Below are positions 6,989 to 8,884 of a stretch of 8,884 nucleotides of DNA, piece by piece. Both the position numbers and the translations under genes were made by a program. The DNA is from Balneolales bacterium (GTDB lineage Bacteria > Bacteroidota > Rhodothermia > Balneolales > Natronogracilivirgulaceae), in contig SKYY01000018.1 in the NCBI GenBank assembly GCA_007127665.1, positions 1-8,884 of the forward strand. Reading direction: 5' to 3'. Numbering within the stretch: position 1 is the first letter of the stretch; every line of letters starts with the position of its first letter. The notes beneath the pieces are model-generated. The model ran no database searches. It saw only the letters and a list, made by a program, of their open reading frames with translations, and was not told where the DNA came from.

Positions 6989-7119
6989 AAGTATTTCTCA
7001 GTTGTTTTGGAATTTGCAATGCCGGCAAAACAGTCCGGAAAAACAATGCGCGCCTCTCATGGTGTTATTCATTTTCTTAAGTATCTTATGCTCAATGTTT
7101 TAAGACATATAAACAGCAC

Positions 7120-7158
7120 TAATTTGTCGTAAATATATACAAAATGTGCGACAAATTA
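7120..7158. promoter_or_regulatory. 10-bp inverted repeat upstream of abiEi
   Basis: TAATTTGTCG (7120-7129) and CGACAAATTA (7149-7158) are perfect inverted copies with a 19-bp AT-rich spacer. The centre-to-centre distance is 29 bp, close to three helical turns, so both arms would face the same side of the DNA. This geometry suits a dimeric regulator more than an RNA hairpin. It lies about 30 bp upstream of the proposed -35 box. AbiEi proteins are known to bind inverted repeats in their own promoters, so this is a candidate site. Confidence 0.45.
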
Positions 7159-7187
7159 CTGGCGAGGTCAAAAATCAGAAATAAAAA

Positions 7188-7215
7188 TTGGAATTAGTAT
7201 CTGTATGCATAATAT
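7188..7215 (+). promoter_or_regulatory. Candidate promoter of the AbiE operon
   Basis: TTGGAA (7188-7193) and TAATAT (7210-7215) are separated by 16 bases. Each box matches the sigma-70 consensus at four of six positions. The -10 box overlaps the left arm of the ATATCAG/CTGATAT inverted repeat, so a repressor bound there would block the promoter. If used, the leader is about 100 bases. Confidence 0.35.
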
Positions 7216-7232
7216 CAGCTTTAGCCTGATAT
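7212..7232. promoter_or_regulatory. ATATCAG/CTGATAT inverted repeat, candidate AbiEi operator
   Basis: ATATCAG (7212-7218) and CTGATAT (7226-7232) form a perfect 7-bp inverted repeat with a 7-bp spacer, 21 bp in total. A third copy, CTGATAT at 7312-7318, lies 7 bp before the abiEi start. With flanking bases, the 9-mer ATATCAGCT at 7212-7220 pairs with AGCTGATAT at 7310-7318. Placement over the promoter and next to the start suggests autoregulation. Confidence 0.4.
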
Positions 7233-7325
7233 ATGTACTTTAAAAAGAACCTGTCAATTGAGTTTCTCTCTGGAAGTAGATACTTTTCATACCTCATAAG
7301 TCAGTTCTGAGCTGATATAAAAGAT

Positions 7326-8147
7326 ATGAGTGGTAAACTAATCTCAAAACAATCCGGTAAGCTGCTTTCCTGGTTCAATCAACAGAATCAGGCATGCTTT
7401 ACGTTTACCGAGGCAGCAATGGCTCTTCCGGAATCCGGGGAAGGCGCCATCAGGGAGCTGCTTAGTGACATGACCAGGCGAGGGCTTTTATTGCGAATTA
7501 AAAGAGGGGTATACTATATCATACCCTATGAGGAAGATGCCGATTCTTTTATGCCTGACTGGCATCTGATAGCAGAAAAACTGGTCAACGGCAAAGAGCA
7601 CTACATCGGTTATTACTCCGCACTTCAGATTCACGAACTGATTACCCAGCCCTCCATTAAAGAGCAAATAGTGGTTGCCGAACAGATACGGCCTTCTGTC
7701 ATCCACGTAAAAACAATCCCGTTTCAGTTCATCTATCACAACGCAAACCACTTCTTTGGAGCAAAAAAGACGTGGATCGATTCCTATCACAAAGTCAATT
7801 GCTCCGATCTGGAAAAAACCCTTATTGATTGTCTCTTTAAGCCAGGCTATGCGGGCGGGATTGTGGAAATTGCCAAAGCCATCCACCTTTCAAGAAATCA
7901 GATCCAAAACGACAAAATACTGGATTATGTCGGCAGATTCCGGTCTCAGGTTGTCATTAAGCGACTTGGATTTCTGTTGGAATTACTTGAAGTTGCAACA
8001 CCGGTCTTGGATAAGCTGCGGGAAATGAAAACAGATTCATACGAGGTGTTGGATCCCGAGCTTCCAAGAAAAGGCAAACATAGCCGCCGCTGGAGCATTC
8101 AGCAGAACCTCGAAAACGAAACCATTACCTCTGCACTCTATACATGA
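7326..8147 (+). CDS. abiEi: AbiEi-like antitoxin and transcriptional regulator of a type IV toxin-antitoxin system
   Basis: This 273-residue protein is within the usual AbiEi size range. The first 75 or so residues form a winged helix (FTFTEAAMAL, then LLSDMTRRGLLLRIKRGVYY), the AbiEi_4-type N-terminus. GYYSALQIHEL and CSDLEKTLIDCLFKP (from residue 159), followed by YAGGIVEIAKAI, are typical of the COG5340/AbiEi C-terminal antitoxin domain. The final segment carries LDPELPRKGK and a W followed by QQN, as in relatives. It opposes the AbiEii nucleotidyltransferase without forming a stable complex (type IV mode, family knowledge) and represses its own operon. The ATG at 7326 has only a weak A-rich upstream stretch and no clear Shine-Dalgarno. 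Its TGA at 8145-8147 overlaps the toxin ATG at 8144. The inverted repeats upstream fit autoregulation. Confidence 0.88.
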   Translation: MSGKLISKQSGKLLSWFNQQNQACFTFTEAAMALPESGEGAIRELLSDMTRRGLLLRIKRGVYYIIPYEEDADSFMPDWHLIAEKLVNGKEHYIGYYSALQIHELITQPSIKEQIVVAEQIRPSVIHVKTIPFQFIYHNANHFFGAKKTWIDSYHKVNCSDLEKTLIDCLFKPGYAGGIVEIAKAIHLSRNQIQNDKILDYVGRFRSQVVIKRLGFLLELLEVATPVLDKLREMKTDSYEVLDPELPRKGKHSRRWSIQQNLENETITSALYT

Positions 8148-8884
8148 TTCTGCCGGCTGAAATACAGCAAAAAGCACGTCATTCAGGCGTTCGAGATCAA
8201 CAAATTGAAAAAGATTATGTGATCTCCTGGGTGTTACAAGCAGTTGCCCAACACGACCAACTGTCAGCAAACCTCGCATTCAAGGGAGGAACCGTTCTGA
8301 AAAAGGTCTATTTCGATAACTACCGATTCTCTGAAGATCTGGATTTTACACTATTGGATAACGGGATTTCTAATGATGAAGTCGTAACCTGGTTTAATGA
8401 GTTATTCCCTTACGTGAGAGATGAAGCAAATATTCCACTGGACATTGTTGAAAGAAATGAACATGAAGATGGCGGGATTAATTTTTATATCCGGTTTATT
8501 GGGCCTCTTGGCGGAAAGGGCCGTAACAAAAAGATTAAAGTGGATATTTCGAGAAGTGAGGTTCTTTGCTATAAACCAGAAGAACACCCGGTACTTCTCT
8601 CCTATTCCGATCAGCAAGAACACCGACTGCTTTGTTACAGCCTGGAAGAAATACTTGTTGAAAAAATGAGATCGGTTATGCAGCGAATGCAAGCCAGGGA
8701 TTTTTATGATATATGGTATTTGCTGGAAGTATATCAGATGAATCCAGATTATCATATTTCAGAATTTGCAGTGAAATGTGAGGCTAAAGGTTTAAAAGCC
8801 TCTGACTTTCTTGAAAAATTGCGAGAACGACTCCCACAGTATAAGGGACGATGGCAGCATTCCATGGATGCGCAGATAAAGCAG
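8144..8884 (+). CDS. abiEii: AbiEii-family nucleotidyltransferase toxin, 3' end outside window
   Basis: The frame starts at ATG 8144, overlapping the antitoxin stop as ATGA, and stays open for 247 codons to the window edge. The conserved motifs of the AbiEii/AbiGii nucleotidyltransferase fold are present. Motif I has AFKGGT (G48, G49, T50) followed by RFSEDLDF, with S63, D65 and D67 as nucleotide- and metal-binding residues. Motif II is KVDIS with D134. Motif III is LVEKMRS with the expected catalytic lysine K174. Motif IV is ARDFYDIWYL (R185, D186, D189). All key residues visible are intact, so the toxin is probably active. Related toxins transfer nucleotides to tRNA or other RNA targets and stop growth during phage infection. 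The specific substrate here cannot be read from sequence. About 30-50 C-terminal residues are probably missing, judged by usual family length. Confidence 0.92.
   Translation, partial: MILPAEIQQKARHSGVRDQQIEKDYVISWVLQAVAQHDQLSANLAFKGGTVLKKVYFDNYRFSEDLDFTLLDNGISNDEVVTWFNELFPYVRDEANIPLDIVERNEHEDGGINFYIRFIGPLGGKGRNKKIKVDISRSEVLCYKPEEHPVLLSYSDQQEHRLLCYSLEEILVEKMRSVMQRMQARDFYDIWYLLEVYQMNPDYHISEFAVKCEAKGLKASDFLEKLRERLPQYKGRWQHSMDAQIKQ

Larger units (their letters stand above)
6395..6990 (+). pseudogene. Frameshifted C-terminal remnant of a RecG-C/AlbA_2-type ATP-binding regulator with winged helix
   Basis: Two reading frames together encode what looks like one protein tail. The first, at 6431-6571, reads LRLGDFLKELELTEGKATGI and then PLIRKALKDNDSPDPVF and DDARSFF. 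This matches the C-terminal ATPase-like segment of RecG-C/AlbA_2 (Schlafen-like) regulators. The second frame resumes at 6574 as VEFFIHPAFED, and from 6679 carries a winged helix: FLIKQNPSTTISELASEIGV, then STRSIEKQLTKLKEQKMI, then RRVGSRKSGYWEV. In intact relatives these parts are continuous. Restoring one base at the T6 run (6566-6571) fuses the frames; as it stands the second frame has a TAG at 6571-6573. No N-terminal AlbA_2 part exists upstream, since the STAND gene ends at 6351. The left limit is approximate. The open frame ends at TAA 6988-6990. An alternative is a small free-standing winged-helix protein from ATG 6679, which has GGGG at 6667-6670 as a possible ribosome-binding site. 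Confidence 0.65.
6991..7325. other. AT-rich intergenic region upstream of the AbiE pair
   Basis: No coding frame in this 335-bp stretch looks like a protein. It holds the inverted repeats and promoter described separately. The first 80 bases (6991-7070) show no clear hairpin, tRNA or other RNA gene. The stretch at 7233-7311 shows nothing beyond AT-richness. Confidence 0.6.

Noticed and set aside
6991..7325. tRNA, small RNA or attachment site in the intergenic region
   Set aside because: No cloverleaf, no tRNA 3' end and no direct repeats of attachment-site length were found; the inverted repeats fit operators better.
8402..8755. Minus-strand open frame and overlapping plus-strand frames within the toxin gene
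   Set aside because: The toxin frame carries all nucleotidyltransferase motifs across this stretch; the others are shadows.

Overview
The window reads as part of a defence island in a Gram-negative bacterium. It starts with the GC-rich 3' end of what looks like an outer-membrane beta-barrel gene. It then passes into genes of more balanced to AT-rich composition that are typical of anti-phage and toxin-antitoxin islands. The taxon cannot be fixed from sequence alone. The barrel protein ending in an aromatic residue and the general protein style would suit a Bacteroidota, Balneolota or Chlorobiota-like host, but this is a weak inference.

Layout. Positions 2-502 (+): C-terminal fragment of a putative outer-membrane beta-barrel protein. 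Positions 503-645: short convergent intergenic region with a weak terminator. Positions 2501-646 (-): a two-gene operon. Its first gene encodes a 424-residue protein with two C-terminal membrane segments and a CorA-like C-terminal layout. Its second gene encodes an unrecognised 194-residue protein coupled through an ATGA overlap. Positions 2502-2676: divergent, AT-rich promoter region with a 13-bp palindrome. Positions 2677-6351 (+): a 1224-residue STAND NTPase. It has an N-terminal SAM (sterile alpha motif) domain, a HEPN-like domain with an RNxxxH motif, a NACHT-type P-loop NTPase with Walker A and B, and a C-terminal TPR array. Positions 6395-6990 (+): frameshifted remnant of the C-terminus of a RecG-C/AlbA_2-type ATP-binding regulator, ending in a winged helix and followed by a GTTCGGAATA repeat cluster and a terminator-like hairpin. 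Positions 6991-7325: AT-rich regulatory region rich in inverted repeats. Positions 7326-8147 and 8144 to the window end (+): an AbiEi-like antitoxin/regulator and an AbiEii nucleotidyltransferase toxin, a type IV toxin-antitoxin pair coupled by ATGA. The toxin runs off the right edge.

How the genes may work together. The STAND NTPase and the divergent CorA-like plus small-protein operon share one promoter region and form the best candidate for an undescribed defence system. In the proposed model the TPR array senses a trigger, the NACHT domain oligomerises on ATP, the HEPN domain cleaves RNA or otherwise signals, and the membrane protein acts as a pore-type or signalling partner. This model is inference; only the domain features are seen. 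The AbiE pair is a separate module of known type. The pseudogene between them suggests turnover of regulatory or defence genes in the island.
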